The translations under genes and the position numbers were made by a program. The notes beneath the pieces are model-generated. The model searched no databases. It was given only the letters and a program-made list of their open reading frames with translations, and was not told the DNA's origin. This document shows positions 9,097 to 17,716 of a stretch of 64,000 bases of DNA, piece after piece (position 1 is the stretch's first letter; each line of letters opens with the position of its first letter). The DNA comes from Acinetobacter guillouiae CIP 63.46. Lineage in GTDB: Bacteria; Pseudomonadota; Gammaproteobacteria; Pseudomonadales; Moraxellaceae. The DNA lies in the NCBI RefSeq assembly GCF_000368145.1, contig NZ_KB849283.1, forward strand, positions 62,001-126,000. The letters are read 5' to 3'.

Positions 9097-9489
9097 ATGC
9101 TAAAAGAAACCATAGATACAAATTCAAGCAATGAGAATTATGCAGATCGCTTCGCTTTGCCAATTGCTGAGGCAGAAGAAAAAACTGAAACGACGAATCA
9201 ACAACAGATAGGAAATATTCAACAGGCCATTAATCTAAATATCGATGCACAACAAGCCTCACATCATTTACTTAAACAGATGAATTCGGTTTTTTTTAAT
9301 GAAATGACGGATGATCAGGTTCTTTCGCCCGAAACTGCTGAAAAAATTGAAGATTGGTTATCTCAACACAGCATTTACCAACTTGAAAAACTCAATGAAA
9401 CAGCCAAAGCACATTTTTTATATCAAGGAATTACTTTGCGGTTTATGGTGAAACATCAGGAATTGATCGAACCATACCGTTTGATTTAA
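9097..9489 (+). CDS. Circularly permuted ATP-grasp protein, N-terminal piece (reading frame interrupted)
   Basis: This 130-residue ORF is the N-terminal part of the circularly permuted ATP-grasp type 2 protein of Anbu clusters. It ends with the family-type segment HFLYQGIT and then runs out of frame for about 17 codons to a stop. The family normally continues GITFxVYG...IPFDLIPR. Exactly that (FAVYGETSG, then IPFDLIPRVI) is encoded here in the -1 frame, starting at the T tract at 9435-9437. One missing T there restores a single ORF from 9097 to 10697 of about 533 codons. Causes could be a real mutation, a sequencing error, or recoding at the slippery heptamer upstream. Confidence 0.75.
   Translation: MLKETIDTNSSNENYADRFALPIAEAEEKTETTNQQQIGNIQQAINLNIDAQQASHHLLKQMNSVFFNEMTDDQVLSPETAEKIEDWLSQHSIYQLEKLNETAKAHFLYQGITLRFMVKHQELIEPYRLI
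9414..9437 (+). other. Frame-change zone in the ATP-grasp gene, with slippery heptamer
   Basis: 9414-9420 reads T TTT TTA in the zero frame, a canonical -1 slippery heptamer. 9435-9437 is a TTT run where one extra T would restore the family consensus. The needed shift is -1, the direction this heptamer would give. Slippage at the heptamer would, however, replace the conserved YQGIT with unrelated residues, so simple loss of one T in the second run is the more economical reading. Confidence 0.5.
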
Positions 9490-9497
9490 TTCCGCGT

Positions 9498-10697
9498 GTG
9501 ATTGCCAAGCAACAGTGGAACAAGATTGCAGCAGGCTGTACACAGCGTATTCAAGCGTTAAATTTATTTTTAGCTGATATCTATAATCAACAAAATATTT
9601 TAAAAGAAGGCTTAATTCCAGCAGTACAAGTGCTATCGCATGAAGCTTATCAACCAGTGATGATGAATCATCGCTTGAATGGAAATATTTACAGTCAAAT
9701 CAGTGGAATTGATATTGTTCGGGACTGCAAAGGTGAATTTTTTGTCTTAGAAGATAATCTACGTACGCCTTCAGGTGTGTCCTATATGCTTGAAAGTCGT
9801 AAGATGAGTCAAAAACTTATGCCTGAATTATGCAATCAACACGTTGCCAATATTGAGTTGTATCCGCAATTGTTGCGTGACGTTTTGGCTGAAAATTCAA
9901 AAGTAGATTGCCCAACAATCGTGGTTTTAACACCAGGACGTTATAACAGCGCCTATTATGAACATTCATTTTTAGCAAGGGAAATGGGTGTGCCATTGGT
10001 GACATCACGTGATCTTTTTGTTGAAAACGACAAGGTTTATGTGAAAACCATCCGTGGACGTCAACAGGTTGATGTAATTTATAGGCGTTTGGATGATGGT
10101 TTTTTAGACCCATTAAGCTTTAGACCTGATAGCACTTTAGGTGTTGCAGGGCTAATGTCTGCTTATTTAAGTGGAAATGTGGTGATTGCCAATGCACCTG
10201 GTACAGGCGTTGCAGATGATAAGTCGATTTACCCCTATGTGGATCAAATGATCGCTTATTATTTAAATGAAAAACCAATTTTATCCAATGTACCGACGTA
10301 TCAATGCCGTGAAGCTGAAGCTTTGGATTATGTTTTGGCAAATCTGGATCAATTGGTGGTAAAAGAGGCTCAAGGTTCAGGTGGTTATGGGATGCTCATC
10401 GGTCCTAAAGCAACTGAACAAGAAATTGATCTATTTAAAATGAAGTTAATGGCTTCACCCTCTGCGTATATTGCGCAACCCACCTTAAATTTATCTGTTG
10501 CACCAACACTAACTTCCCAAGGAATTGCTGAACGTCATATTGATTTACGACCATTTATTCTCAGCTCACCAGAACGCATAGAAATTGTTCCAGGTGGCTT
10601 GACTCGTGTTGCGATGCAACAAGGTTCACTGGTGGTCAACTCATCACAAGGTGGTGGAATTAAGGATACATGGGTAATTGATGAATATTCAATTTAG
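9498..10697 (+). CDS. Circularly permuted ATP-grasp protein, C-terminal piece (same gene as 9097-9489)
   Basis: A 399-codon ORF continuing the gene in the -1 frame; the apparent GTG start has no ribosome site. It carries the catalytic body of the circularly permuted ATP-grasp type 2 family: ALNLFLADIYNQQNILKEG near the start, FVLEDNLRTPSGVSYMLE (about residues 82-99), AYYEHSFLAREMGVPLV in the middle, VVIANAPGTGVADDKSIY (about 227-244) and VVKEAQGSGGYGMLIGP (about 286-302). Such proteins are proposed to ligate amino acids or peptides in clusters with alpha-E and transglutaminase-like proteins, but no substrate is proven. The conserved motifs are intact, which suggests that the interruption is recent or recoded. 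Confidence 0.8.
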   Translation: MIAKQQWNKIAAGCTQRIQALNLFLADIYNQQNILKEGLIPAVQVLSHEAYQPVMMNHRLNGNIYSQISGIDIVRDCKGEFFVLEDNLRTPSGVSYMLESRKMSQKLMPELCNQHVANIELYPQLLRDVLAENSKVDCPTIVVLTPGRYNSAYYEHSFLAREMGVPLVTSRDLFVENDKVYVKTIRGRQQVDVIYRRLDDGFLDPLSFRPDSTLGVAGLMSAYLSGNVVIANAPGTGVADDKSIYPYVDQMIAYYLNEKPILSNVPTYQCREAEALDYVLANLDQLVVKEAQGSGGYGMLIGPKATEQEIDLFKMKLMASPSAYIAQPTLNLSVAPTLTSQGIAERHIDLRPFILSSPERIEIVPGGLTRVAMQQGSLVVNSSQGGGIKDTWVIDEYSI

Positions 10698-10735
10698 CCC
10701 CACCTTCAAATAATCCCAGCCAAAGGAGAGCAAAC

Positions 10736-11344
10736 ATGATTTTACTCAGTACCAATGCACAGAATATATTTTGGTTAGGACGCTATTTAACCCGGATTCA
10801 ATATTTATGTAGTCAATTTCCATTTAAAACCAATGAATTGGCTTTAGACTATGCACATGCTTTTTGTTTACCTGCATTTGATGCAAGTTCTTTAAATGAA
10901 TTGATTTTAGATAATGAGCAACCTGCATCATTTCATCAGCATTTTTTATGTGCCAAAAATAATATTCATGATTTACGTGGGGTGATTTCAGCACAGTCCT
11001 TTGCCGAATTAAATCAGTTATTACAACAGGCAGAGCAAAATGCTGGTTTTATTTGTGATGTTTGTGAAGAGTGTAATGATGTATTAGAGGCCGAGGATGA
11101 TGAATTGTTGTTTCTATTTTTTAGCTTAGGGCAAAAAATGGAACAATTTGATCGTCAATTGCGTCTGAATCAAGATAAATCAGTGACTTTGATACAATTG
11201 AATCATTTGATTGATCGTTTAGATCAACATGGTATGTGTAGTTTGCCTGAAGTTTGGGAAGAACTAAAAAAACAACCAGACCGTATGAATTATTATCATT
11301 TTAGTGACCATATTGACTCGTTATTTGAATTGGATCGCTTATGA
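10736..11344 (+). CDS. Alpha-E domain protein, short form (DUF403-like)
   Basis: A 202-residue protein starting MILLSTNAQNIFWLGRYLTR, which matches the alpha-E start (family type: LSRxAENLYWLGRYxER). Typical alpha-E proteins are about 300 residues, so this is a short form: it lacks roughly a third, yet has a normal stop that overlaps the next gene, so it is not visibly frameshifted. A strong ribosome site (AAAGGAGAG) precedes the ATG. Alpha-E proteins nearly always accompany circularly permuted ATP-grasp enzymes and may act in the same peptide-ligation step; that role is a proposal from genome context. It is the second gene of the Anbu operon. Confidence 0.75.
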   Translation: MILLSTNAQNIFWLGRYLTRIQYLCSQFPFKTNELALDYAHAFCLPAFDASSLNELILDNEQPASFHQHFLCAKNNIHDLRGVISAQSFAELNQLLQQAEQNAGFICDVCEECNDVLEAEDDELLFLFFSLGQKMEQFDRQLRLNQDKSVTLIQLNHLIDRLDQHGMCSLPEVWEELKKQPDRMNYYHFSDHIDSLFELDRL

Positions 11345-12120
11345 AACTGATGATTAATCACCAAACGCATTACCAATATTCTGAATGGGCAAAAAATAGT
11401 ATTCAGTATATCAAGATGACACCACAGTCTAATCTACATCAACAGGTGACGGGTTGGCATGTCAGCGTTCCTGGTGAAAAACACATTAAAAAAGATGCCT
11501 TTGATAATGTCTGGTTGACCAGTTCGCAAATTGAGCCTTATCAACAAATGTCCATTATGGCGCAGGGGATTGTCGATATTAATGTAGACAATCAATTTGG
11601 TATAGAAGATCAGGTATCACCTGTGGTTTTTTTACAGCCAACCACTGCAACCTTGTGCAATACAGAAATGATTGCTTTTGCTGAACAATATATAACGCAT
11701 AAGCGTTGGGCAAATTTCAAAAAATTAGCAGAAGCTTTGTTGCAACATATGCCTTATATCAGCGCAAGTACCACAGTAACGCATACCGCAATGGAGTCTT
11801 TTTCAGCACGGCAAGGGGTATGTCAAGATCATAGTCATGTCTTGATTGCGATGGCGAAAGCATTGGGTGTTCCTGCTCGCTATGTCTCTGGTTACTTATA
11901 TGTAAATAATCAATCGCATTTAGCAAGTCATGCTTGGACAGAGGTATTTTTAGATGGTAAATGGCATGTTATTGATGTCAGTAATCAATTATTCCGTCCA
12001 GAATCACATGTCTATGTAGCGATTGGACGCGACTATTGGGATGTTGCACCCGTTCGTGGAGTAAGAGAGCAAGGTGGCACTGAAACCATGTACTCTATTG
12101 TTCAAGTGCTTGCATGTTAG
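11341..12120 (+). CDS. Transglutaminase-like cysteine peptidase of the Anbu cluster
   Basis: A 259-residue protein with the N-terminal beta-rich region typical of bacterial transglutaminase-like proteins, followed by the transglutaminase core. The predicted triad is Cys161 (ARQGVCQDHSH), His197 (LASHAWTEVF) and Asp212 (HVIDVSN). No signal peptide is evident, so it should be cytoplasmic. It overlaps the alpha-E stop by four bases (ATGA), implying translational coupling. In this type of cluster it may cleave or remove peptide tags made by the ATP-grasp ligase (inference from published genome-context proposals). Confidence 0.9.
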   Translation: MKLMINHQTHYQYSEWAKNSIQYIKMTPQSNLHQQVTGWHVSVPGEKHIKKDAFDNVWLTSSQIEPYQQMSIMAQGIVDINVDNQFGIEDQVSPVVFLQPTTATLCNTEMIAFAEQYITHKRWANFKKLAEALLQHMPYISASTTVTHTAMESFSARQGVCQDHSHVLIAMAKALGVPARYVSGYLYVNNQSHLASHAWTEVFLDGKWHVIDVSNQLFRPESHVYVAIGRDYWDVAPVRGVREQGGTETMYSIVQVLAC

Positions 12121-12193
12121 TGATGGCAATGGTAAATAGTGTGAATAATTGCAGAATGTGATTAATCTCAAATTTAGTTGTATAGGTAGTTTC

Positions 12194-12928
12194 ATGACGT
12201 ATTGCTGTGCTTTAAGACTCAAACAAGGTTTAGTATTTATTAGTGATACTCGTACCAATGCTGGAGTCGATCACATTTCTGTATATCGAAAACTTTATAC
12301 GTTTGGGGTAAAAGGCGAACGCTTTATTTGTATTCAAACTTCTGGCAACCTTGCAACGACCCAAGCGGTGATTGGACATTTAGAAAATCATTTGGCACTT
12401 AAGCAAGAACCCAATTTGTATAGTGTGAATACAATGTTCGAGGTCGCTGGATTGGTTGGGCAAACCCTGCGCAAAGTCATCGCAGATGTCACTGAAGATA
12501 CTCAAGAGCAAAGTAACTATTATTGTAGTTTGTTGGTTGGTGGTCAGATCAGTGGAGAGGAAATACAGCTTTATAATATTTATCCGCAAGGTAATTTTAT
12601 TTCTGCAACCAGTGATACGCCTTATTTCCAAATTGGTGAAAGTAAATATGGTAAACCAATTTTAGATCGTGCCTTAAGTTATGATATGCCTTTAGATGAA
12701 GCGTTACGTTGTAGTTTAATTTCATTTGATTCGACTTTACGTTCAAATGTATCTGTTGGTATGCCATTAGATGCGATGATTTATCTTAAAGACAGCCTAG
12801 AGGTACCAAAAGGCAAGCGAATTAACGACAGTGATCCTTATTTTCAACACATCAGCAAACAATGGTCTGAAACTTTAAAGAAAGGTTTGCAAGATTTACC
12901 TAAACCGACTAATGATTATTTTGAATAA
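12194..12928 (+). CDS. Anbu proteasome-like peptidase (NTN-hydrolase)
   Basis: Anbu is an ancestral relative of HslV and proteasome beta subunits. I placed the start at the ATG at 12194, giving MTYCCALRL, because removal of Met exposes the Thr that serves as nucleophile and N-terminal amine in this family. The upstream in-frame TTG at 12149 would bury it. From Thr1, the expected Asp17 is present in FISDTRTNAG, and a Lys follows near 32-33 (VYRKL). The length, 244 residues, is normal. It is the last gene of the sigma-54-type operon, after the transglutaminase-like gene, with a terminator just downstream. Its substrate and physiological role are not established in the family. Confidence 0.9.
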   Translation: MTYCCALRLKQGLVFISDTRTNAGVDHISVYRKLYTFGVKGERFICIQTSGNLATTQAVIGHLENHLALKQEPNLYSVNTMFEVAGLVGQTLRKVIADVTEDTQEQSNYYCSLLVGGQISGEEIQLYNIYPQGNFISATSDTPYFQIGESKYGKPILDRALSYDMPLDEALRCSLISFDSTLRSNVSVGMPLDAMIYLKDSLEVPKGKRINDSDPYFQHISKQWSETLKKGLQDLPKPTNDYFE

Positions 12929-13261
12929 TACTGTATGTGCTTTAAAGCGAGTTTAATCTCGCTTTTTTTATATTAAAAATTATAAAGAGGTCGCATAAAT
13001 TCAATCCTATGTTTCTTTTATTCTAAAATTTATATCGAGACAATTGTCTAGGTGGATCATAATTTACTTTGTGTTTTTAATGATAAATATATATTAAATC
13101 ACTGTTTTAAATTAAAAAATTAAAGAGCACGGTTGCTATGTATTTAGTTTAAAGCAATCCATATAAAAGAATAGATAAACAATTAAATAATAAAACGTTA
13201 AGGCTTGTATGATCGCAAATAATTGTTTATAAATAATGAAAGTTAAAAATAGAAGAATTAC
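12929..13261. other. Intergenic region before the BLUF gene
   Basis: Very A/T-rich. Apart from the Anbu operon terminator at its left end, I see no gene or clear operator. It must contain the BLUF gene promoter. Confidence 0.4.
12944..12970 (+). terminator. Intrinsic terminator of the Anbu operon
   Basis: AAAGCGAG pairs with CTCGCTTT around TTTAAT and is followed by further T residues. Confidence 0.9.
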
Positions 13262-13690
13262 ATGACTTTTCAATTATGCTACGCAAGTAAAACAACTTCA
13301 CCCCATCACCAAATACTCAATGATTTAAGAGATATTTTAGGTGAAGCGAGAGATTTTAATATACTTCATCAAGTTCAAGGCGTTCTGTATTTTGCAGATG
13401 AGCATTTTTTTCAATGCCTAGAAGGTGAGGAAGTGGTTATCTTACATGTATTGGAAAAACTGCATAAAGATCCAAGACATCATCAGATCAAGCTGTTTAG
13501 AGCAGGCCATGTTGAGCAAGGGCATTTTTCACAGTGGTCTATGAAATACGTGAGACGAAATGGCAAAATTCAACAATACTTCGAGAGTAAGGGCTATAAC
13601 CATTTTCGCCCATTAAGTTTAGATGAACAGGATATCCCGACATTACTTAAACTACTCTATGAGATTGAACAGCCAGAAGAATTTGTCTAA
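13262..13690 (+). CDS. Short BLUF-domain blue-light photoreceptor (BlsA-like)
   Basis: A 142-residue protein consisting of an FAD-binding BLUF domain (about residues 1-95) and a short helical tail. The flavin-contacting residues expected in the family are present: Tyr7 (LCYASK), Asn33 (ARDFNILH) and Gln51 (FFQCLEGEE). Trp92 and Met94 lie in QWSMKY. The usual GITG loop is QVQG here. Architecture and sequence resemble Acinetobacter BlsA, a light and temperature sensor that acts by binding transcription factors, because such short BLUF proteins have no output domain. It is monocistronic, ending at a terminator shared with alr. Confidence 0.9.
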   Translation: MTFQLCYASKTTSPHHQILNDLRDILGEARDFNILHQVQGVLYFADEHFFQCLEGEEVVILHVLEKLHKDPRHHQIKLFRAGHVEQGHFSQWSMKYVRRNGKIQQYFESKGYNHFRPLSLDEQDIPTLLKLLYEIEQPEEFV

Positions 13691-13705
13691 AACCTGAAAA
13701 CCATT

Positions 13706-13735
13706 AAAAAATCCAAGCGATGGCTTGGATTTTCA
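13706..13735. terminator. Bidirectional terminator between BLUF gene and alr
   Basis: AATCCAAGC/GCTTGGATT around GATG, with A residues on the left and T on the right, between convergent genes. Confidence 0.85.
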
Positions 13736-13756
13736 TCTTGAATCGAGAATGCTTGC

Positions 13757-14833
13757 TCAAAGTTTTTTACGGATAGGACGTGTACTCATACGACAGAGTA
13801 ACTCATAACCGATCGTACCATTGGCAGCAGCCACATCATCGACCAAACGATCCTTGCCCCACAGTTCAACGACTGTACCTAGTGGTGCATCTATTATGCC
13901 AGTGACATCAATTGCGATCATATCCATTGCGACACGACCAATGATCGATGCCATTTGGCCATTGATGCTGACATAGTTTTGTTGAGGAAAAGCACGCGGA
14001 TAACCATCCCCATAACCTATTGAAACAATGGCGATATCCATTTCATTTTTGGAGACAAATGTAGAGCCATAGCCTACAGATTCACCTGCTTGAATATGAT
14101 TGAGTGCAATGATTTCAGCGGTAAAGCTCATGACAGGTTTGATGTCTAACTCAGCAACGCTTCGATCTGCAAAGGGAGACGCGCCGTAAAGCATGATACC
14201 TGGACGTACAAAGTCAAAATTCAGTTCAGGCCATTTAAAAATAGCAGCAGAATTGCAGCATGAAGCTAAGATCGGTTCACAAGCAGCTTTTACCTGTAAG
14301 AATTGATCTTTCTGTTGTTCATTTAACGGGTGATGATCCGCATCTGCATTGGCAAAATGCATTGCCAGTACACAGGTAAAGCCTTCTGCTTTGAGTGATT
14401 GAATCACTTCAATAATTTCAGCCACCTTAAAACCCAATCTGTTCATACCGCTATTGAGTTTTACCCAGACTTTTAAACCTTTGTCGATATATTGTTTTTT
14501 ATGTGCACGTAACCAAGCCAATTGTGGCTGATGATGTACAACGATTTCAAGGTTATTTTCAAGAACACTAATCATTTCATCAGCGCTGAAAATACCTTCG
14601 ATAAGGGTAATCGGTTGTTGATAGCCTAATGCCCGAATCTCTAAGGCTTCAGCAAGGCAGGCGACACCAAAGGCATCAGTCGCATTTAAGGCGGCTAAAC
14701 AGTCCTTGACGCCATGTCCATATGCATTGGCTTTAACCATACTGACAATTTTAGCGTATGGTGCAAGTTGTTTGACTCGGTTTAAATTATATTGCAGTGC
14801 TGCACTGTTAATATAAACTGTTGCTTGACGCAC
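13757..14833 (-). CDS. alr: Alanine racemase
   Basis: A PLP enzyme that interconverts L- and D-alanine, supplying D-Ala for peptidoglycan. The 358-residue length is normal. The PLP lysine is Lys34 in VKANAYGHG, and the second catalytic base is Tyr255 in ESVGYGSTF. The start is a GTG preceded by AGGAGT at good spacing. Its position downstream of dnaB, after a plus-strand DUF4259 gene, suggests the anabolic paralogue alr; a catabolic DadX cannot be excluded from sequence alone, but no dadA gene is adjacent. Confidence 0.93.
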   Translation of the reverse strand: MRQATVYINSAALQYNLNRVKQLAPYAKIVSMVKANAYGHGVKDCLAALNATDAFGVACLAEALEIRALGYQQPITLIEGIFSADEMISVLENNLEIVVHHQPQLAWLRAHKKQYIDKGLKVWVKLNSGMNRLGFKVAEIIEVIQSLKAEGFTCVLAMHFANADADHHPLNEQQKDQFLQVKAACEPILASCCNSAAIFKWPELNFDFVRPGIMLYGASPFADRSVAELDIKPVMSFTAEIIALNHIQAGESVGYGSTFVSKNEMDIAIVSIGYGDGYPRAFPQQNYVSINGQMASIIGRVAMDMIAIDVTGIIDAPLGTVVELWGKDRLVDDVAAANGTIGYELLCRMSTRPIRKKL

Positions 14834-15116
14834 CCTAGTTACTCCTGAGGAATGGCAAAGATTGAATAATGCTAAATCGCATAAATAGAGATAAAAGCCT
14901 AACTTTAAAAAAAGTGCAGCTTTAAAACGCTAAATATTGTAGTCCTATCAGCTTTAAATAAACATAAACATTTGTGTTTTGAATGGTTTATTGATTTTGT
15001 ATCGATAAAATTTTTGCTAAGTGTCTTGCACATAATTTGTAAAGATATAGCACTTTATTTTTTAAATAAAATCGTACATTTTATATTTAAATTTAAGGAT
15101 TTATTTCGGAGGGTGT

Positions 15117-15539
15117 ATGGGAACATGGTCACATGAACCATTTGGAAATGATACTGCAAGTGATTGGGCCTATGAGTTTGAAGAGCAAGATGGGCATGTT
15201 GTCATTGAACAAGCTTTTGATGAAATGATTGATATGGCAACCGAAGAGTTTATCGATGCCGATATTGGTTGTATTGCGCATGCTGCAGCAGATGTTTTAG
15301 CTAAATCATTTGGTGAAGGGATTGAAGAAAATGAATATTATCCTGAACCTGTAGAAAAATGGCTTGAACAAAATAAAAACAATGTCAATTATGCGCTTAT
15401 TCCCAAAGCATTGACTGCATTATTATTATTGACCAGTGAAAACTCTGAATTGGATGAGCTTTGGCAAGATTCAGATGATTATGATGAATGGACTAAGAAT
15501 ATTGAAACATTGAGAGAGACTTTAAGTTCCAAGATTTGA
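15117..15539 (+). CDS. DUF4259 domain protein
   Basis: A 140-residue acidic protein starting MGTWSHEPFGNDTASDWAYEF, the typical start of DUF4259 proteins. There is no signal peptide or membrane helix, so it is presumably cytoplasmic. A strong GGAGG ribosome site precedes the ATG. It is a single gene on the plus strand between two minus-strand housekeeping genes (alr and dnaB). No function is known for the family. Such small acidic proteins are sometimes immunity-like, but nothing next to it supports that. Confidence 0.85.
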   Translation: MGTWSHEPFGNDTASDWAYEFEEQDGHVVIEQAFDEMIDMATEEFIDADIGCIAHAAADVLAKSFGEGIEENEYYPEPVEKWLEQNKNNVNYALIPKALTALLLLTSENSELDELWQDSDDYDEWTKNIETLRETLSSKI

Positions 15540-15596
15540 AGATTAAAATCTCATCTCAACAGCAGTGTTAAATGATGCTAACTTTATTGATCAGCA

Positions 15597-17042
15597 TTAT
15601 TCTTCATCTTGATATTGCGCATAATACTCAGGCGATAGATTACTAAAGCGCGTGTATTGACCTTCAAAGGCTAAACGCACAGTCCCGATCGGGCCATTAC
15701 GTTGTTTACCAATGATAATTTCAGCTGTGCCTGCTTCTTTCGACTCTTTGTTATAAACCTCATCACGGTAAATAAACATAATTAAATCGGCATCCTGCTC
15801 GATTGCACCTGATTCACGCAAGTCGGACATTACCGGACGTTTATTTGGGCGGTTTTCCAGAGAACGGTTAAGCTGTGACAGTGCAATAACAGGGCACATC
15901 ATTTCCTTGGCAAGGGCTTTTAAGCTTCGTGAAATTTCACCAATCTCACCGACACGGTTATCACCCATGCCTGGCACTTTCATCAATTGTAGATAATCGA
16001 TCATGATACAACCCAGCTTGCCACCATGTTGTTTGGCAATACGTCGTGCACGTGCTCGAAGTTCCGTTGGTGGCAGTGCAGATGAATCATCAATATAAAG
16101 ATGTTTTTCTTGTAGCTGTAAAATGGTTCCTGTGACTTTAGACCATTCATCGCCATCAAGTTTACCTGAACGTAAATGCCCTTGATGGACTTTACCGTAT
16201 GCTGAAATGAGACGCATGGCGATAGAGTCTGCTGGCATCTCCATAGAGAAAACCAGTGCTGGAAGATCACAGTTAAATAACACACTTTCTACAAGGTTCA
16301 TGGCAAAGGTTGTTTTACCCATCGACGGACGTGCAGCAACAATGATCATATCACCAGCTTGCATACCAGAGGTTTTATTGTCTAACTCCATAAAACCTGT
16401 GGTTAAACCAGTGATATTGCCTTCCATTTGAGAAAGTTCATTTAACTTATCAAAAACGTCTGCTACAACTGAGGTAATGGCTTTTGGCCCTTGTGCTTTG
16501 GCATTGTTATTATGTTGTTCTGCAATAGAGAAAATATTGGTTTCAGCAAGATCAAGAATTTCACTCACTTCACGACCTTTGGTGTCATAAGCATTTTGCA
16601 GGATTTCATTGCCTACTTTAATCATGCTTCTTAACGTTGAAAATTCTTTGATTTTGCCCGCATAGGTTTCTAGGTTATAGAAACTTGAAGGTGAATCGGA
16701 CATTAATTGCATTAAATATTCTTCACCGCCAATTGCATCAAGCAAGTTTTGCTTAATCAGCCAATCGTTGACTAAAACTGCATCATATGGAGAGTTTTCT
16801 TGTGCCAATTTTTCGATTGCACGGAAGATATATTTGTGACGTGTTGCATAAAAATCAGTTTCATTCAAAGTATCACTGACTTGTTCAAAAGACTCAGCAA
16901 CCGTCATCAATGCAGCCAGTACAGCTTGTTCAATTGCCAAGTTATGAGGAGGCGTACGAAACTCTTTTAACTGAGCATTGTCTTTGTTTTTTGCATCAGT
17001 GCTGAAGGGATTCTGTTGAGCTGTGGCAGTTGCCTGAGACAT
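15597..17042 (-). CDS. dnaB: Replicative DNA helicase
   Basis: DnaB is the hexameric 5'-3' helicase of the replication fork. It has an N-terminal helical domain (about residues 30-135) and a RecA-like ATPase domain. Walker A is at 237-245 (ARPSMGKTT) and Walker B is in IMIDYLQLM. The DRESGAIEQDAD segment and the C-terminal RNGPIGTVRLAFEGQYTRF are typical. Length 481 residues is normal; no intein is present. It follows the rpsF-rpsR-rplI operon, separated by a terminator. Confidence 0.98.
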   Translation of the reverse strand: MSQATATAQQNPFSTDAKNKDNAQLKEFRTPPHNLAIEQAVLAALMTVAESFEQVSDTLNETDFYATRHKYIFRAIEKLAQENSPYDAVLVNDWLIKQNLLDAIGGEEYLMQLMSDSPSSFYNLETYAGKIKEFSTLRSMIKVGNEILQNAYDTKGREVSEILDLAETNIFSIAEQHNNNAKAQGPKAITSVVADVFDKLNELSQMEGNITGLTTGFMELDNKTSGMQAGDMIIVAARPSMGKTTFAMNLVESVLFNCDLPALVFSMEMPADSIAMRLISAYGKVHQGHLRSGKLDGDEWSKVTGTILQLQEKHLYIDDSSALPPTELRARARRIAKQHGGKLGCIMIDYLQLMKVPGMGDNRVGEIGEISRSLKALAKEMMCPVIALSQLNRSLENRPNKRPVMSDLRESGAIEQDADLIMFIYRDEVYNKESKEAGTAEIIIGKQRNGPIGTVRLAFEGQYTRFSNLSPEYYAQYQDEE

Positions 17043-17217
17043 ATAAAACCTTGATTTTTAAATCGTGCAAAAACATTATTTACGTAATGTACGTGTGTAC
17101 TGAAGTACTCACTTATCTTAATGCAAAATACTAAAAGTATCTAACAGTAATACCGATAAGTAGGGGAATGAATCAACTAGAAACAATTTCAGCTGATCCG
17201 AGGTGAAATTTAAAGAT

Positions 17218-17252
17218 AAAAAAAGAGCATACAAAAGTATGCTCTTTTTTTT
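17218..17252 (-). terminator. Intrinsic terminator of the rpsF-rpsR-rplI operon
   Basis: AAAAGAGCATAC pairs with GTATGCTCTTTT around AAAA. The minus strand has a T run after the stem, just beyond the rplI stop. Confidence 0.9.
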
Positions 17253-17260
17253 GCAAAAAA

Positions 17261-17707
17261 TTACTCAGATACGATAGTAACGAGAACTTCAGCAGTAACA
17301 TCATGATGCAATTGGATTGCGATGTTAAATTCGCCAGTGTGACGAAGTGCACCGTTCGGTAAACGAACTTCAGCACGGTCAACAACAAGACCAGCATTTG
17401 TTAACGCGTCAGCGATATCACGAGTACCGATTGAACCGAATAATTTACCTTCATCACCAGCTTTCGCAGTGATAACGATGTTTACTTCGTTCAATTGGTC
17501 AGCACGTGCTTGAGCAGCAGCTAAAACTTCAGCTTCACCTTTCTCAAGTTCTGCGCGACGAGCTTCAAATGCAGCAGTATTCGCTTCAGTCGCTGCAACT
17601 GCTTTACCTTGAGGGATAAGGTAGTTACGGCCGTAACCAGCTTTAACTGAAACTTTATCGCCTAATTTACCAAGGTTTTTAATGCGTTGTAATAAAATAA
17701 TATCCAC
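17261..17707 (-). CDS. rplI: 50S ribosomal protein L9
   Basis: A 148-residue L9, binding 23S rRNA with its N-terminal domain ([19 protein letters not shown], then [15 protein letters not shown]) and joined by a long helix to the C-terminal domain. The start codon is GTG, preceded by a GAGGTTGAG ribosome site. It is the third gene of rpsF-rpsR-rplI, nine bases after rpsR. Confidence 0.98.
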   Translation of the reverse strand: MDIILLQRIKNLGKLGDKVSVKAGYGRNYLIPQGKAVAATEANTAAFEARRAELEKGEAEVLAAAQARADQLNEVNIVITAKAGDEGKLFGSIGTRDIADALTNAGLVVDRAEVRLPNGALRHTGEFNIAIQLHHDVTAEVLVTIVSE

Positions 17708-17716
17708 GGCTCAACC

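Noticed and set aside
9498..10697. C-terminal ATP-grasp ORF as an independent gene
   Set aside because: The GTG has no ribosome site and the family N-terminal half is encoded immediately upstream in the other frame, so it is one gene with a frame change.
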